64,000 nt of DNA, taken from contig NZ_JARXXA010000002.1 in NCBI RefSeq assembly GCF_029892785.1, forward strand, positions 248,001-312,000, given 5' to 3'. The notes beneath the pieces were generated by a model that saw nothing but the letters and a program-made list of their open reading frames with translations, ran no database searches and had not been told where the DNA came from. The DNA comes from Parabacteroides sp. PH5-46. GTDB taxonomy: Bacteria; Bacteroidota; Bacteroidia; Bacteroidales; Tannerellaceae. The translations under genes and the position numbers were made by a program. Of this stretch, positions 33,130 through 42,118 are shown one piece after another (position 1 is the stretch's first letter; the number at the start of each line of letters is the position of its first letter).

Positions 33130-33714
33130 ATGGATAAAGTAAGTTATGCCTTGGGTTTAAGCATCGGAAATAATTTCCAGAATTCAGGCATTAAAGATCT
33201 TCAGGTCGACGATTTTGTAAAAGGATTACAGGATGTATTGAGTGATTCAACTCCGGCCATTGATTATGAAGAAGCAAAACAGGTTATCAATGATTATTTT
33301 GTGAAGTTGCAGAAAGAAAGACTGGAGCTGAATAAGCAGGCAGGTGAAGAGTTTCTTGCTATAAACAAGGAGAAAGCAGGAGTAACAACCTTGGCCAGTG
33401 GCTTGCAGTATGAAGTATTAAAGAAAGGATCGGGAGCCAAACCTACGCTTTCCGATAAAGTGCAATGCCATTATCACGGAACATTGATCAATGGAACGGT
33501 TTTTGACAGTTCGGTACAAAGAGGCGAACCTGCCGTATTTGGCGTTTCGCAGGTTATCAGCGGCTGGACGGAAGCTTTACAGCTGATGGAAACAGGTTCC
33601 AAATGGCGGCTTTTTATTCCTTCCAACCTGGCTTACGGTGAACGGGGAGCCGGTGATAGTATCGAGCCGAACAGTACCCTGATTTTTGATGTGGAATTAT
33701 TAGATATAGTATAA
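33130..33714 (+). CDS. FKBP-type peptidyl-prolyl isomerase (no signal peptide)
   Basis: A 194-residue prolyl isomerase with an N-terminal FKBP_N dimerisation region (about 1-80, MDKVSYALGLSIGNNFQ...KQVINDYFVKLQKERLELNK) and a C-terminal FKBP domain (about 95-194, KVQCHYHGTLINGTVFDSS, GWTEALQLMETGSKWRLFIP, LAYGERGAG, STLIFDVELLDI). No signal peptide is visible, so it is likely cytoplasmic, unlike its neighbour 6-18 bp downstream, with which it shares the same domain plan. The two look like a tandem duplication followed by a change of compartment. Confidence 0.93.
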   Translation: MDKVSYALGLSIGNNFQNSGIKDLQVDDFVKGLQDVLSDSTPAIDYEEAKQVINDYFVKLQKERLELNKQAGEEFLAINKEKAGVTTLASGLQYEVLKKGSGAKPTLSDKVQCHYHGTLINGTVFDSSVQRGEPAVFGVSQVISGWTEALQLMETGSKWRLFIPSNLAYGERGAGDSIEPNSTLIFDVELLDIV

Positions 33715-33732
33715 TGTATAATGTATAAAACA

Positions 33733-34443
33733 ATGAAGAAAATTAGTGTATTAGTTGCCGTGGCAGTTGCTGCCATAGGTGTATCTGCAACATCTTGCGA
33801 CTCTAAGAAAAATGTAACATTGAAAAGTGATGTAGATAGCGCAAGCTACGCATTAGGCGTTTTGAATGGTGATGGTTTCAGACAAAATCTGGGAACCGTT
33901 CCGGGAGAGCCGATTGATGTTGATTTGTTATTGGCAGCTTTTGAAGCTGGACTGAAAAATGACACTTCCAGCTACAAAATGTCTGTTGCAGACGCTCAAA
34001 ATTATATTCAAACCTACTTTATGCAAGCTCAGACAAAAGAACTGAACAAAGTAAAAGAAGAAGGTGCGAAATTCTTGGAAGAAAATAAAACAAAATCAGG
34101 CGTTATCACAACAGAAAGCGGTTTGCAGTATCAGGTAATTACCGAAGGTACAGGCGAAAAGCCAACTGCTGAAAGCACTGTAAAGGTACATTATACCGGA
34201 ACATTACTGGATGGAACCAAGTTTGATAGCTCTTTTGATCATGCCGGTGGCGAACCTGCTGAGTTTGCACTAAACGGTGTTATCAAAGGATGGACTGAAG
34301 GTATTGCAATTATGCCGGTTGGTTCAAAATATATCTTCTGGATTCCTTCTGACCTGGCTTATGGTGATCGTGGTGCAGGACAGCAGATCAAACCGGGAAG
34401 CGTATTGAAGTTTGAAGTAGAATTGCTTGAGATTGTAAAGTAA
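33733..34443 (+). CDS. FKBP-type peptidyl-prolyl isomerase lipoprotein
   Basis: Same plan as the preceding gene (FKBP_N about 30-125, FKBP domain about 140-236: [60 protein letters not shown]) but with a lipoprotein signal ([22 protein letters not shown]). I start at ATG 33733, because an in-frame ATG at 33721 only adds MYKT before the signal peptide. Expected site: periplasmic face of the membrane, aiding folding of envelope proteins. No acidic run follows the cysteine, so surface export is less likely than for the 28178-28699 protein. Followed by a strong terminator. Confidence 0.93.
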   Translation: MKKISVLVAVAVAAIGVSATSCDSKKNVTLKSDVDSASYALGVLNGDGFRQNLGTVPGEPIDVDLLLAAFEAGLKNDTSSYKMSVADAQNYIQTYFMQAQTKELNKVKEEGAKFLEENKTKSGVITTESGLQYQVITEGTGEKPTAESTVKVHYTGTLLDGTKFDSSFDHAGGEPAEFALNGVIKGWTEGIAIMPVGSKYIFWIPSDLAYGDRGAGQQIKPGSVLKFEVELLEIVK

Positions 34444-34473
34444 GCAATCAGTACTGACAAAAAGTTATATCAG

Positions 34474-34514
34474 GCGGGGAAAATCATGTTTTTTAGCATG
34501 TTTTCCCCGCTTTT
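34474..34514 (+). terminator. Rho-independent terminator after the FKBP pair
   Basis: GCGGGGAAAA (34474-34483) pairs with TTTTCCCCGC (34501-34510), and CATG in both inner flanks extends the stem past a one-base bulge; a T-rich tail follows. Confidence 0.88.
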
Positions 34515-34570
34515 ATTATTTATTATCTACTTTTTCCTTTCAATATGATATGCGATTCAAAATTATTCTA

Positions 34571-34578
34571 TACTTTTG
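34571..34578 (+). promoter_or_regulatory. Candidate -7 box for the Lrp-family gene
   Basis: TACTTTTG matches TAnnTTTG exactly, 41 bp before the preferred ATG at 34620. No clear -33 element. Confidence 0.45.
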
Positions 34579-34619
34579 ATATCTAAACAAATCTAATGTT
34601 AACAATAAAGCTACCGAAA

Positions 34620-35087
34620 ATGGAGAAAATAGACAAATTGGACAGGCAAATACTTAATATTATTTCAAAGAATGCCCGTATCCCTTTTAAAGATGTTGCA
34701 GAAGACTGTGGCGTCTCTCGTGCAGCTATACATCAGCGTGTGCAGCGGATGATTGATATGAATGTAATCACAGGTTCAGGATATCAGATCAATCCAAAAA
34801 GCCTGGGATTTAACACTTGCACATATATAGGGGTGAAATTGGAACGGGGTTCTATGTATAAGGATGTGGTGCCTGCATTTGAAAAAATTCCGGAAGTGGT
34901 AGAATGTCACTTTACAACAGGACCTTATACAATGTTGATCAAATTATATGCTCGCGACAATGAACATCTGATGGAGCTGCTCAACTCACACATACAGGAG
35001 ATTCCCGGAGTAACAGCTACGGAAACGTTGATCTCGCTACGTCAGAGTGTGAAACGTGAGATCCCTATTGTTGATTCTTTCGAATAA
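34620..35087 (+). CDS. Lrp/AsnC-family transcriptional regulator
   Basis: A 155-residue feast/famine regulator. The N-terminal winged helix-turn-helix is IDKLDRQILNIISKNARIPF...VAEDCGVSRAAIHQRVQRM; the C-terminal RAM ligand-binding and oligomerisation domain is YIGVKLERGSMY...VPAFEKIPEVVECHFTTGPYTMLIKLYARD. Such proteins sense amino acids or small metabolites. I start at 34620 (MEKIDKLDRQ); an ATG at 34596 adds eight residues with no family match. It is followed 10 bp later by the subtilase gene, perhaps its co-transcribed neighbour; target genes unknown. Confidence 0.92.
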   Translation: MEKIDKLDRQILNIISKNARIPFKDVAEDCGVSRAAIHQRVQRMIDMNVITGSGYQINPKSLGFNTCTYIGVKLERGSMYKDVVPAFEKIPEVVECHFTTGPYTMLIKLYARDNEHLMELLNSHIQEIPGVTATETLISLRQSVKREIPIVDSFE

Positions 35088-35097
35088 TAAGAGGGAA

Positions 35098-36471
35098 ATG
35101 ATTATACGCCAATGCCTTTTGATTCTTTGTCTTTTCTTTTCTCTTGAAGCGCTGAGCGGTGAAAGTTTTTGTTTCCGGGTTTATTTGAAAGATAAGGGCG
35201 ATTCAGGGTTTACATTGGATAACCCGGAAGCTTTTTTGTCGAAAGCCGCTATCGACCGGCGACTGAGAGAGGGGAAATCTGTTGACGAGTCAGACTTGCC
35301 TATTGCAGAAGCCTATCTGGATACGCTTCTTTCGGTTGGTGCCTGTCTCGTTGTGCAAAGCCGCTGGCTGTCTACTGTTGTGGTGTCTGCTAAGGATAGT
35401 CTGCTGGTTGAACGCCTGAAAGGGCTTACGATTGTTGACTCTGTGAAGTGGGTCTGGAAAGGGACACCCATGGAACATACGGAAGAGCCACGCGATACAT
35501 CTTCCTTATTTCCTGAAGACCAAGCCTTGAAAACTACCTATGGGTATGCGGAAAAACAAATAGAGATGCTAAACGGCCTTAAGCTGCATGAAGCAGGCTA
35601 TCGCGGAAAAGGAATTCAGGTAGCTGTTATTGATGCCGGTTTTATGAATGTGGATCGCTTGTCGGTCTTTCATTCGTTAGATCTCTTAGGTACATATAAC
35701 GTTGTCTCGCCGGGCAAAAGCGTATTTACAGATGATGAACATGGGACGAAGGTATTATCGTGCCTGGCAGCCAATGCACCGGGCATTATGGTGGGTACGG
35801 CTCCCGAAGCCTCCTATTGGCTGATAAAGAGTGAAGACGGACGATCGGAATACCCTGTTGAAGAAGACTACTGGGTGGCAGCTGCCGAATTTGCCGATAG
35901 TGTAGGGGTAAAGGTGATTAACTCTTCGTTGGGCTATTTTACGTTTGACAGAGAAGAGTTGAGCTATGACCCGTCCATGCTGGATGGGCGGACGGCATTT
36001 ATAAGCCGGGCTGCGGAAATGGCAGCAGATAAAGGTATTTTATTATTTATCAGTGCCGGGAATGAAGGAGCCGGACAGTGGGGGAAAATAACATTCCCTT
36101 CTGATGCCAGAAATGTACTGACGGTAGGCTCTGTTACCGGAGAAAAAAAGAAGAGCGTTTTCAGCTCTGTCGGCTTTACGGCTGATGTGCGTGTAAAACC
36201 GGATGTTGTAGCCTTGGGAACCGGAGCTACAGTGATAGACGCTAGCGGCAATGTACGTTTCGGCAATGGAACATCCTTTGCTACGCCTATCCTGGCAGGC
36301 TTGGGTATTTGCCTGTGGCAGGCGCTTCCCTGGCTGAGTAATACTGATCTGATCGCTTTGCTGCAGCACTCCTCTACGCAATATAAACGGCCTGATGTTG
36401 AACTGGGATATGGTATTCCCGATGTATATAAAGTGTTAAGAACTGAATTGCGGAATGTTCGGAATAAATAA
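35098..36471 (+). CDS. Secreted subtilisin-like serine protease (S8)
   Basis: A 457-residue exported S8 peptidase. Catalytic triad in order: Asp in QVAVIDAGFMNV (about residue 180), His in DDEHGTKVLSCLAANAPG, Ser in NGTSFATPILAGLG, with SSLGY and SAGNEG stretches fitting the oxyanion and substrate region. The signal peptide (MIIRQCLLILCLFFSLEALSG) begins at ATG 35098, preceded by a GAGGG ribosome-binding-like stretch; an upstream ATG at 35056 lies inside the Lrp gene. An N-terminal region (20-130) looks like a propeptide. It ends without a recognisable C-terminal sorting domain. Overlaps xseA by 17 bp. Confidence 0.9.
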   Translation: MIIRQCLLILCLFFSLEALSGESFCFRVYLKDKGDSGFTLDNPEAFLSKAAIDRRLREGKSVDESDLPIAEAYLDTLLSVGACLVVQSRWLSTVVVSAKDSLLVERLKGLTIVDSVKWVWKGTPMEHTEEPRDTSSLFPEDQALKTTYGYAEKQIEMLNGLKLHEAGYRGKGIQVAVIDAGFMNVDRLSVFHSLDLLGTYNVVSPGKSVFTDDEHGTKVLSCLAANAPGIMVGTAPEASYWLIKSEDGRSEYPVEEDYWVAAAEFADSVGVKVINSSLGYFTFDREELSYDPSMLDGRTAFISRAAEMAADKGILLFISAGNEGAGQWGKITFPSDARNVLTVGSVTGEKKKSVFSSVGFTADVRVKPDVVALGTGATVIDASGNVRFGNGTSFATPILAGLGICLWQALPWLSNTDLIALLQHSSTQYKRPDVELGYGIPDVYKVLRTELRNVRNK

Positions 36472-37774
36472 TCAAACAAACCGGGAAGAGCTTTCTTTGC
36501 TTGAATTGAACAACCGGATAAAAGGGGTGATAAACCGTTCGTTTGCCACTTCTTGCTGGGTTAGAGCAGAGATGATCGATGTGCGGGCCAATGTATCCGG
36601 ACATTGCTATCTGGAGTTTGTAGAAAAGAGCGAAAGCGGACAGTTGGTTGCCAAAGCAAGAGCTTCGATCTGGGCGAAAACATACCGGATGCTTAAGCCC
36701 TACTTTGAACAGTCTACCGGACAGTTATTTGCCTCAGGCCTGAAGGTTTTGGTGAAGGTGTCGGTAGAGTTTCACGAATTGTATGGTTTCAGTCTGAATG
36801 TGTTGGATATTGATCCGACTTATACACTGGGAGATATGCTTCGTAAGCGGATGGAGATAGTCCGGCAGTTGAAGGAAGAGGGTGTTTTTGACTTGAACAG
36901 AGAGCTACCTTTCCCTGTTTTGCCCCTCCGGATAGCTGTTATTACTTCGCCTACTGCTGCCGGGTATGAAGATTTCCTGAACCAGTTGATGCGAAATAAA
37001 GCCGGATACCCGTTTTATCCCAAATTATTCCCGGCTGTTATGCAGGGGGATAAAACGGAAGCCTCTGTTATAGAGGCCTTAGATAAAATCAACCGCTATA
37101 GCGATTTGTTTGATGTGGCGGTGATTATCAGAGGGGGAGGAGCTACCTCTGATTTGAATAGCTTCGACTCCTATCTGCTAGCCGCTAATTGTGCACAATT
37201 CCCGCTTCCACTCATCACAGGAATTGGTCATGAACGGGATGATACGGTATTGGATATGGTAGCGCATACCCGTATGAAGACACCTACAGCCGTTGCCGAG
37301 TTCCTGATAGGTTGCATGGATAAGGCGGCAGAGGAGGTAGATGAACTACAACAGTTGCTGTTAGGGCTTTCTGTTGATCAGTTATTACAGGAAAAGAATC
37401 GCTTGCAGTTGATGACTGCCAAGCTGCCTTCCGTTGTGTCAAACCGTATTGAGCGGAATCGCTCCCAGCTACATGCATTGGGTGGCAAATTGCCGGTAGC
37501 CGCTACCGGACTGATCAACCGGCACAACAACCAACTGCTTGGCTGGCAGAATCAGCTACGCCAGCAGACCCTAACGAAAATAGAAGAAAACAACCGCTTT
37601 TTGCAGCTGACAGAACAGTTCGTAAAGATGGTCTCTCCCGACTATGTGTTGAAAAGAGGCTATAGCCTGACACTGAAGGATGGGAAGATCATGAAGCGTG
37701 CCGCTTCCTTTGCTTCGGGTGATGAAGTAACCACCCGATTTGTAGATGGAGAGGTGAAGAGTAAGGTTTTATAA
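36455..37774 (+). CDS. xseA: Exodeoxyribonuclease VII large subunit
   Basis: Degrades single-stranded DNA from both ends with XseB. The 439 residues begin with an OB-fold (LSLLELNNRIKGVINRSF...CWVRAEMIDVRANVSGHCYLEFVE), then the catalytic XseA core with FPVLPLRIAVITSPTAAGYEDFLNQL, FDVAVIIRGGGATSDLNSFD and PLITGIGHERDDTVLDMVAHTRMKTPTAVAEFL, a helical coiled region, and a closing VLKRGYSLTLKDG. xseB follows after 12 bp. Start chosen at ATG 36455 inside the end of the subtilase gene. Confidence 0.96.
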   Translation: MFGINNQTNREELSLLELNNRIKGVINRSFATSCWVRAEMIDVRANVSGHCYLEFVEKSESGQLVAKARASIWAKTYRMLKPYFEQSTGQLFASGLKVLVKVSVEFHELYGFSLNVLDIDPTYTLGDMLRKRMEIVRQLKEEGVFDLNRELPFPVLPLRIAVITSPTAAGYEDFLNQLMRNKAGYPFYPKLFPAVMQGDKTEASVIEALDKINRYSDLFDVAVIIRGGGATSDLNSFDSYLLAANCAQFPLPLITGIGHERDDTVLDMVAHTRMKTPTAVAEFLIGCMDKAAEEVDELQQLLLGLSVDQLLQEKNRLQLMTAKLPSVVSNRIERNRSQLHALGGKLPVAATGLINRHNNQLLGWQNQLRQQTLTKIEENNRFLQLTEQFVKMVSPDYVLKRGYSLTLKDGKIMKRAASFASGDEVTTRFVDGEVKSKVL

Positions 37775-37786
37775 TAATATCAAGAT

Positions 37787-37984
37787 ATGTCGGAAAAAGT
37801 AGAAACATACAAAGAGGCAGTAGAAAAGCTGCGTAAGATTGTAGCAGATATAGAGAATGGCGAGTTGGATGTAGACATTCTTTCCGAAAAAGTGAAAGAA
37901 GCAACCCGCCTGATCAAGCTTTGTAAAGACAAGCTTTATAAAGTGGATGAAGAAGTAAAAAAAGTACTGGAAGAGCTTGAATAA
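37787..37984 (+). CDS. xseB: Exodeoxyribonuclease VII small subunit
   Basis: The 65-residue partner of XseA. The family signature is clear: YKEAVEKLRKIVADIENGELDVDILSEKVKEA, then LIKLCKDKLYKVDEEVKK. Two helices, acidic. It follows xseA by 12 bp and shares its last base with the ispD start (TAATG), so the genes are translationally coupled. Confidence 0.96.
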   Translation: MSEKVETYKEAVEKLRKIVADIENGELDVDILSEKVKEATRLIKLCKDKLYKVDEEVKKVLEELE

Positions 37985-38676
37985 TGAAACGCTATGTGCT
38001 GATAGTAGCCGGAGGTAAGGGCTTGCGTATGGGAGGTGATCTGCCTAAGCAGTTTATCCCTCTGCAGGGACGTCCTGTGCTGATGCATACCCTTGAACGC
38101 TTTTATCAATGGGATGCTTCGGTCAGTCTTGTATTGGTTCTGCCCGAAGACCATCAGCCATATTGGAATATGTTGTGTAAGGAGTTGGATTGCTGTATTT
38201 CGCATCAGATAGTTAGCGGAGGAGAAACCCGTTTCCATTCTGTGCAGAACGGTTTGTCACTGGTTGAAGAAGGCGGACTGGTTGCTGTACACGATGGAGT
38301 AAGGCCGTTTGTTTCGCTTCAGGTGATAGAAGATTGCTTTGCCGAAGCGGCATTAAAAGGAGCTGCTGTGCCGGTTGTGCCGATTGTGGATTCCATTCGC
38401 AAAATAGGAGAAGACGTTACGAGCAGTCATCCGGTAAACCGTGAACAGTACAAGGCTGTACAAACACCCCAGGTTTTTCAGTCGGAGATATTGCTGAAAG
38501 CCTATCGTCAGCCTTATACTCCAGCCTTTACAGATGATGCTTCGGTTGTAGAAGTTATGGGGATTCCCGTTAGCCTAGTGGCTGGGAACCCGGAAAATAT
38601 TAAAATTACTACCCCTTTTGATTTGCTGATAGCTGAAGCATATGCTATATCTGCGGATGGAAAAGCCCGTAATTGA
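37984..38676 (+). CDS. ispD: 2-C-methyl-D-erythritol 4-phosphate cytidylyltransferase
   Basis: Third step of the MEP isoprenoid pathway: CTP plus MEP to CDP-ME. The 230-residue protein shows the nucleotide loop VAGGKGLRMGGDLPKQFIPL, QGRPVLMHTLERF, VAVHDGVRPFVS, VPIVDSIRKI, REQYKAVQTPQVF and TDDASVVE, and ends GNPENIKITTPFDL. All match the family. Overlaps recG by 20-35 bp depending on the recG start. With ispH at 7671-8537 it shows the MEP route is used. Confidence 0.95.
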   Translation: MKRYVLIVAGGKGLRMGGDLPKQFIPLQGRPVLMHTLERFYQWDASVSLVLVLPEDHQPYWNMLCKELDCCISHQIVSGGETRFHSVQNGLSLVEEGGLVAVHDGVRPFVSLQVIEDCFAEAALKGAAVPVVPIVDSIRKIGEDVTSSHPVNREQYKAVQTPQVFQSEILLKAYRQPYTPAFTDDASVVEVMGIPVSLVAGNPENIKITTPFDLLIAEAYAISADGKARN

Positions 38677-40765
38677 TATCGACAAACGCTCTATTACCTA
38701 TCTTCCGGGCGTTGGCCCGAAGAAAGCGGAAGTGCTTAAGAAAGAAGCGGACATTTCTTCCTTCGAGGATTTATTATACTATTTCCCCTACCGATATGTA
38801 GACAGAAGCCGCTTTTATAGAGTGGCAGAGATTCATGAAGGGATGCCTTACATCCAGTTGAAGGGCCGTATTTTGTCGTTTGAAACCCTGGGCGAGGGGA
38901 GGACGAGGCGTCTGGTGGCTCGCTTTACAGATGGCTCCGGCACGATAGAGCTAGTCTGGTTTAAAGGGATTGCTTATGTGAAAGACAAATATGTTATAGG
39001 CAAAGAATATATTGTATTCGGGAAACCTACGGCCTTTGGACATACTTGTAATATCGCCCATCCGGACATAGATTCGGTAGATCAGGCCGGGCAGGTATCC
39101 GGTGGTTTAACCCCTTACTATAATACGACAGAAAAGATGAAAAAATCTTTTCTGAACTCCCGAACTATCCAGGGTTTGCAATACACCTTGCTATCGATGC
39201 TGAACTGGGAACTCCCGGAAACACTTCCGGCGGATGTACTGCAGAAAACGAAGTTGGTATCTCGTTCCGAAGCTATACGGAATATCCATTTCCCGGAATC
39301 TGCAGCAGCCTTAAAACAGGCTCAGCTACGGCTGAAGTTTGAAGAGCTGTTCTATATTCAGCTGAATATTCTGCAAACGGCTGCCTATCGCAAATTGAAA
39401 CTGAAAGGCTTGGTCTTCTCTACGGTAGGAGAGCATTTTAATACGTTTTACAAAGATTATCTTCCGTTTGAACTGACGGATGCCCAAAAGCGTGTAGTAC
39501 GCGAGGTACGTGGCGATATGGGGAGCGGCAGGCAGATGAACCGCCTCTTGCAAGGGGACGTGGGCAGTGGTAAGACCTTAGTGGCTTTGCTGGCTATGTT
39601 ACTGGCTATCGATAATAACTATCAGGCTTGCATGATGGCACCTACGGAAATTCTCGCTAATCAGCACCTGGTTACGGTAATGGAATTTCTGAAGGATATG
39701 AATGTCCGGGTGGCTTTGCTTACCGGTTCAACTAAGAAGAAAGAACGCGACAAAATACTGCCGGCTATTGCTGCCGGAGAAATAGATATTGTGATCGGCA
39801 CACATGCACTGATTGAAGAAACAGTTGTTTTTAAGTCCTTGGGATTGGCTATCGTAGATGAACAACATCGTTTTGGCGTAGAGCAGCGGGCACAACTCTG
39901 GAAGAAGAATACGACTATTCCGCATGTTCTTGTTATGACGGCTACTCCTATCCCGCGTACGTTGGCTATGACCTTGTACGGAGACTTGGATGTGTCTGTT
40001 ATCGATCAACTGCCACCGGGGCGAAAACCGGTACTTACCCTTCATCGCTACGATAATAAAAAGAAGGAGCTGTATGAATTTCTGCGAAAAGAAATTGTGC
40101 TGGGAAGGCAGGTTTACGTGGTGTATCCGCTAATTGAAGGGAGCGAGAAACTCGACTATAAAAATCTCGAAGAAGGTTTTGATGTATTTAAGGAGGTATT
40201 CCCCGAGTATACCGTTTGTATGGTACACGGACGGATGAAAGCCGCAGAGAAAGATGCCGAAATGCAGAAGTTTATATCGGGTGAAGCCCAGATATTGATG
40301 GCTACAACCGTAATTGAAGTAGGGGTGAATGTGCCGAATGCCTCTGTGATGGTGATAGAAAGCGCCGAGCGCTTCGGACTGTCGCAGCTTCATCAACTTC
40401 GCGGACGGGTAGGGCGTGGAGCCGAGCAGTCATATTGCATCCTGGTATCCTCCTATAAACTAAGTAACGAAACCCGGAAGCGCCTGGAGATCATGGTGCA
40501 AACGAGCAATGGCTTTGAAATAGCTGAAGCCGACCTGAAAATGCGCGGGCATGGCGACCTGGAAGGTACCCGTCAGAGCGGAATAGGCATTGACCTGAAA
40601 ATAGCCAGTCTGAGCTCAGACGGACAAATCCTTCAATACGCACGAGACGTAGCACAAGACGTTTTAAATCTTGATCCTAATCTCTCAGAATGCTCACACG
40701 CCATCCTAAGAAAAAGACTCTCTGTTCTTTTCGAGAAAAAGACAAATTGGGGAATGATTAGTTGA
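38657..40765 (+). CDS. recG: ATP-dependent DNA helicase RecG
   Basis: Branch-migration helicase for stalled forks and recombination intermediates. Layout: N-terminal wedge/OB-fold (YLPGVGPKKAEVLKK, DLLYYFPYRYVDRS), Walker A GDVGSGKTLVALLAML, DEQHRFGVEQRA (DExH motif), VLVMTATPIPRTLAM, and the second helicase lobe with TTVIEVGVNVPNASVMVIE and LHQLRGRVGRG, followed by the TRG-like tail. I start at ATG 38657 (MEKPVIDIDKR) for 702 residues; an ATG at 38642 would add MLYLR. Last gene of the xseA-xseB-ispD-recG run. Confidence 0.97.
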   Translation: MEKPVIDIDKRSITYLPGVGPKKAEVLKKEADISSFEDLLYYFPYRYVDRSRFYRVAEIHEGMPYIQLKGRILSFETLGEGRTRRLVARFTDGSGTIELVWFKGIAYVKDKYVIGKEYIVFGKPTAFGHTCNIAHPDIDSVDQAGQVSGGLTPYYNTTEKMKKSFLNSRTIQGLQYTLLSMLNWELPETLPADVLQKTKLVSRSEAIRNIHFPESAAALKQAQLRLKFEELFYIQLNILQTAAYRKLKLKGLVFSTVGEHFNTFYKDYLPFELTDAQKRVVREVRGDMGSGRQMNRLLQGDVGSGKTLVALLAMLLAIDNNYQACMMAPTEILANQHLVTVMEFLKDMNVRVALLTGSTKKKERDKILPAIAAGEIDIVIGTHALIEETVVFKSLGLAIVDEQHRFGVEQRAQLWKKNTTIPHVLVMTATPIPRTLAMTLYGDLDVSVIDQLPPGRKPVLTLHRYDNKKKELYEFLRKEIVLGRQVYVVYPLIEGSEKLDYKNLEEGFDVFKEVFPEYTVCMVHGRMKAAEKDAEMQKFISGEAQILMATTVIEVGVNVPNASVMVIESAERFGLSQLHQLRGRVGRGAEQSYCILVSSYKLSNETRKRLEIMVQTSNGFEIAEADLKMRGHGDLEGTRQSGIGIDLKIASLSSDGQILQYARDVAQDVLNLDPNLSECSHAILRKRLSVLFEKKTNWGMIS

Positions 40766-40822
40766 TGAGCTATAAGTTTTGTTATCAATTTACCTTTTTT
40801 CGATATCGTTTTGGCTTCTTTT

Positions 40823-40835
40823 GTGAAATTTTCAC
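40823..40835. promoter_or_regulatory. 13-bp palindrome upstream of the M23/LysM gene
   Basis: GTGAAATTTTCAC, a perfect dyad with one central base, in the 151-bp gap before the peptidase gene. It could be an operator; no consensus promoter was found beside it. Confidence 0.25.
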
Positions 40836-40916
40836 ATGAGAAGTATTGTATTTTTAATGATTTTTCTGATATTTGCCCGTCCATCATGAAAACACTCGAC
40901 TGAATAATTGATAAAA

Positions 40917-42107
40917 ATGAATATACGATTACTACTTTTATATATATTTTGCGCTATTATTACCCCTACTTTTCAAATTGCAGGGCAAGATGTTAATCCC
41001 AAATTGCTGGATGAACATGTGTCCGAGTTAATGGCAGACCGGGTCATAAAAACAGATATAGCATTAGAGAAAATAGCAACGTTGGAAGAAATCCTCATTG
41101 AAGAAGAGGAAGATTTACTTTTTCCTGCTGATGAACTGTACGGTTCAAATTGGGATAATCGCTGGGTAGATCCTTACAAGTTTGCTTCTTCCAATATTAC
41201 TTTTCCTGATTCGTGCGAAATAGATTGTTCTACATTTATACTCCCTGTTGACTGTGATTTGAAGGTAACGTCCAAATATGGGCCTCGTCGTCGCCGTATG
41301 CACAGAGGGATTGATTTGAAAGTGCAGATAGGAGATACCATTCGTGCTGCTTTTGCCGGAAAGGTTCGTATTCGCAGTTTTGAACGTCGCGGCTATGGTA
41401 ATTACCTGGTTGTTCGTCATCCCAACGGATTGGAAACGGTTTATGGACATTTGTCTAAGTTTATTGTAGATGTAAATGATATTGTTCGCGCCGGAGATCC
41501 GATCGCATTAGGCGGAAATACCGGACGTTCTACCGGTTCGCATCTTCATTTTGAAACCCGTTTTTTAGGAAAAGACATCGATCCGTCTGAAATCGTTGAT
41601 TTTGAAGCAGGTGTTCCCCACAAGGATTTATATGTCTTCCGTAATCTTAAGGTCAACGGACGCAGTACCAATATCTATACGTCTTCTACCAATCAGCTAC
41701 TTTATCATCGTGTAAAATCAGGTGATACCTTAGGTGCTATTGCCCGTAAGTACGGAACGACAGTTGGTGAACTTTGCCGTTTGAACGGTTTGAAACCAAC
41801 ATCTACTCTTCGTATCGGTCAATCGATCCGTTGCGGAATAGGAAAGGCTACGGCAACCGCTGATTCACCTAAAGAAACGAAAAAAGAAACCACTTCCGCC
41901 TCTGCTGCCAAGTCTACAAAGACAATCGTTGTAGAGGGCACTTCAAAGATCGGAAGTGATGAAACCGTTTACCATCGTATTCAGGCCGGCGATACCTTAG
42001 GCGCTATTGCTAAAAAGTATGGTATAACAGTAGGTAAACTGTGTGAACTGAATAATATCAGCAAAACAACTGTTTTAAAGCTGGGTCGTTCACTCAAGTG
42101 TTCCTGA
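40917..42107 (+). CDS. M23 peptidoglycan endopeptidase with two LysM domains
   Basis: A 396-residue exported cell-wall hydrolase. Signal peptide MNIRLLLLYIFCAIITPTFQ (start ATG 40917; ATG 40908 adds MIK). The LytM/M23 domain (about 105-225) is intact: RMHRGIDLKVQIGD (metal His and Asp), YGNYLVVRHPNGLETVYGHL, GGNTGRSTGSHLHFETR (HxH). Two C-terminal LysM modules (about 257-305 and 346-396; YHRVKSGDTLGAIARKYGTT and YHRIQAGDTLGAIAKKYGIT) bind peptidoglycan. It cleaves peptide cross-links, in contrast to the degenerate EnvC-like protein at 23438-24739. Confidence 0.93.
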   Translation: MNIRLLLLYIFCAIITPTFQIAGQDVNPKLLDEHVSELMADRVIKTDIALEKIATLEEILIEEEEDLLFPADELYGSNWDNRWVDPYKFASSNITFPDSCEIDCSTFILPVDCDLKVTSKYGPRRRRMHRGIDLKVQIGDTIRAAFAGKVRIRSFERRGYGNYLVVRHPNGLETVYGHLSKFIVDVNDIVRAGDPIALGGNTGRSTGSHLHFETRFLGKDIDPSEIVDFEAGVPHKDLYVFRNLKVNGRSTNIYTSSTNQLLYHRVKSGDTLGAIARKYGTTVGELCRLNGLKPTSTLRIGQSIRCGIGKATATADSPKETKKETTSASAAKSTKTIVVEGTSKIGSDETVYHRIQAGDTLGAIAKKYGITVGKLCELNNISKTTVLKLGRSLKCS

Positions 42108-42118
42108 TTACTTCCGTA

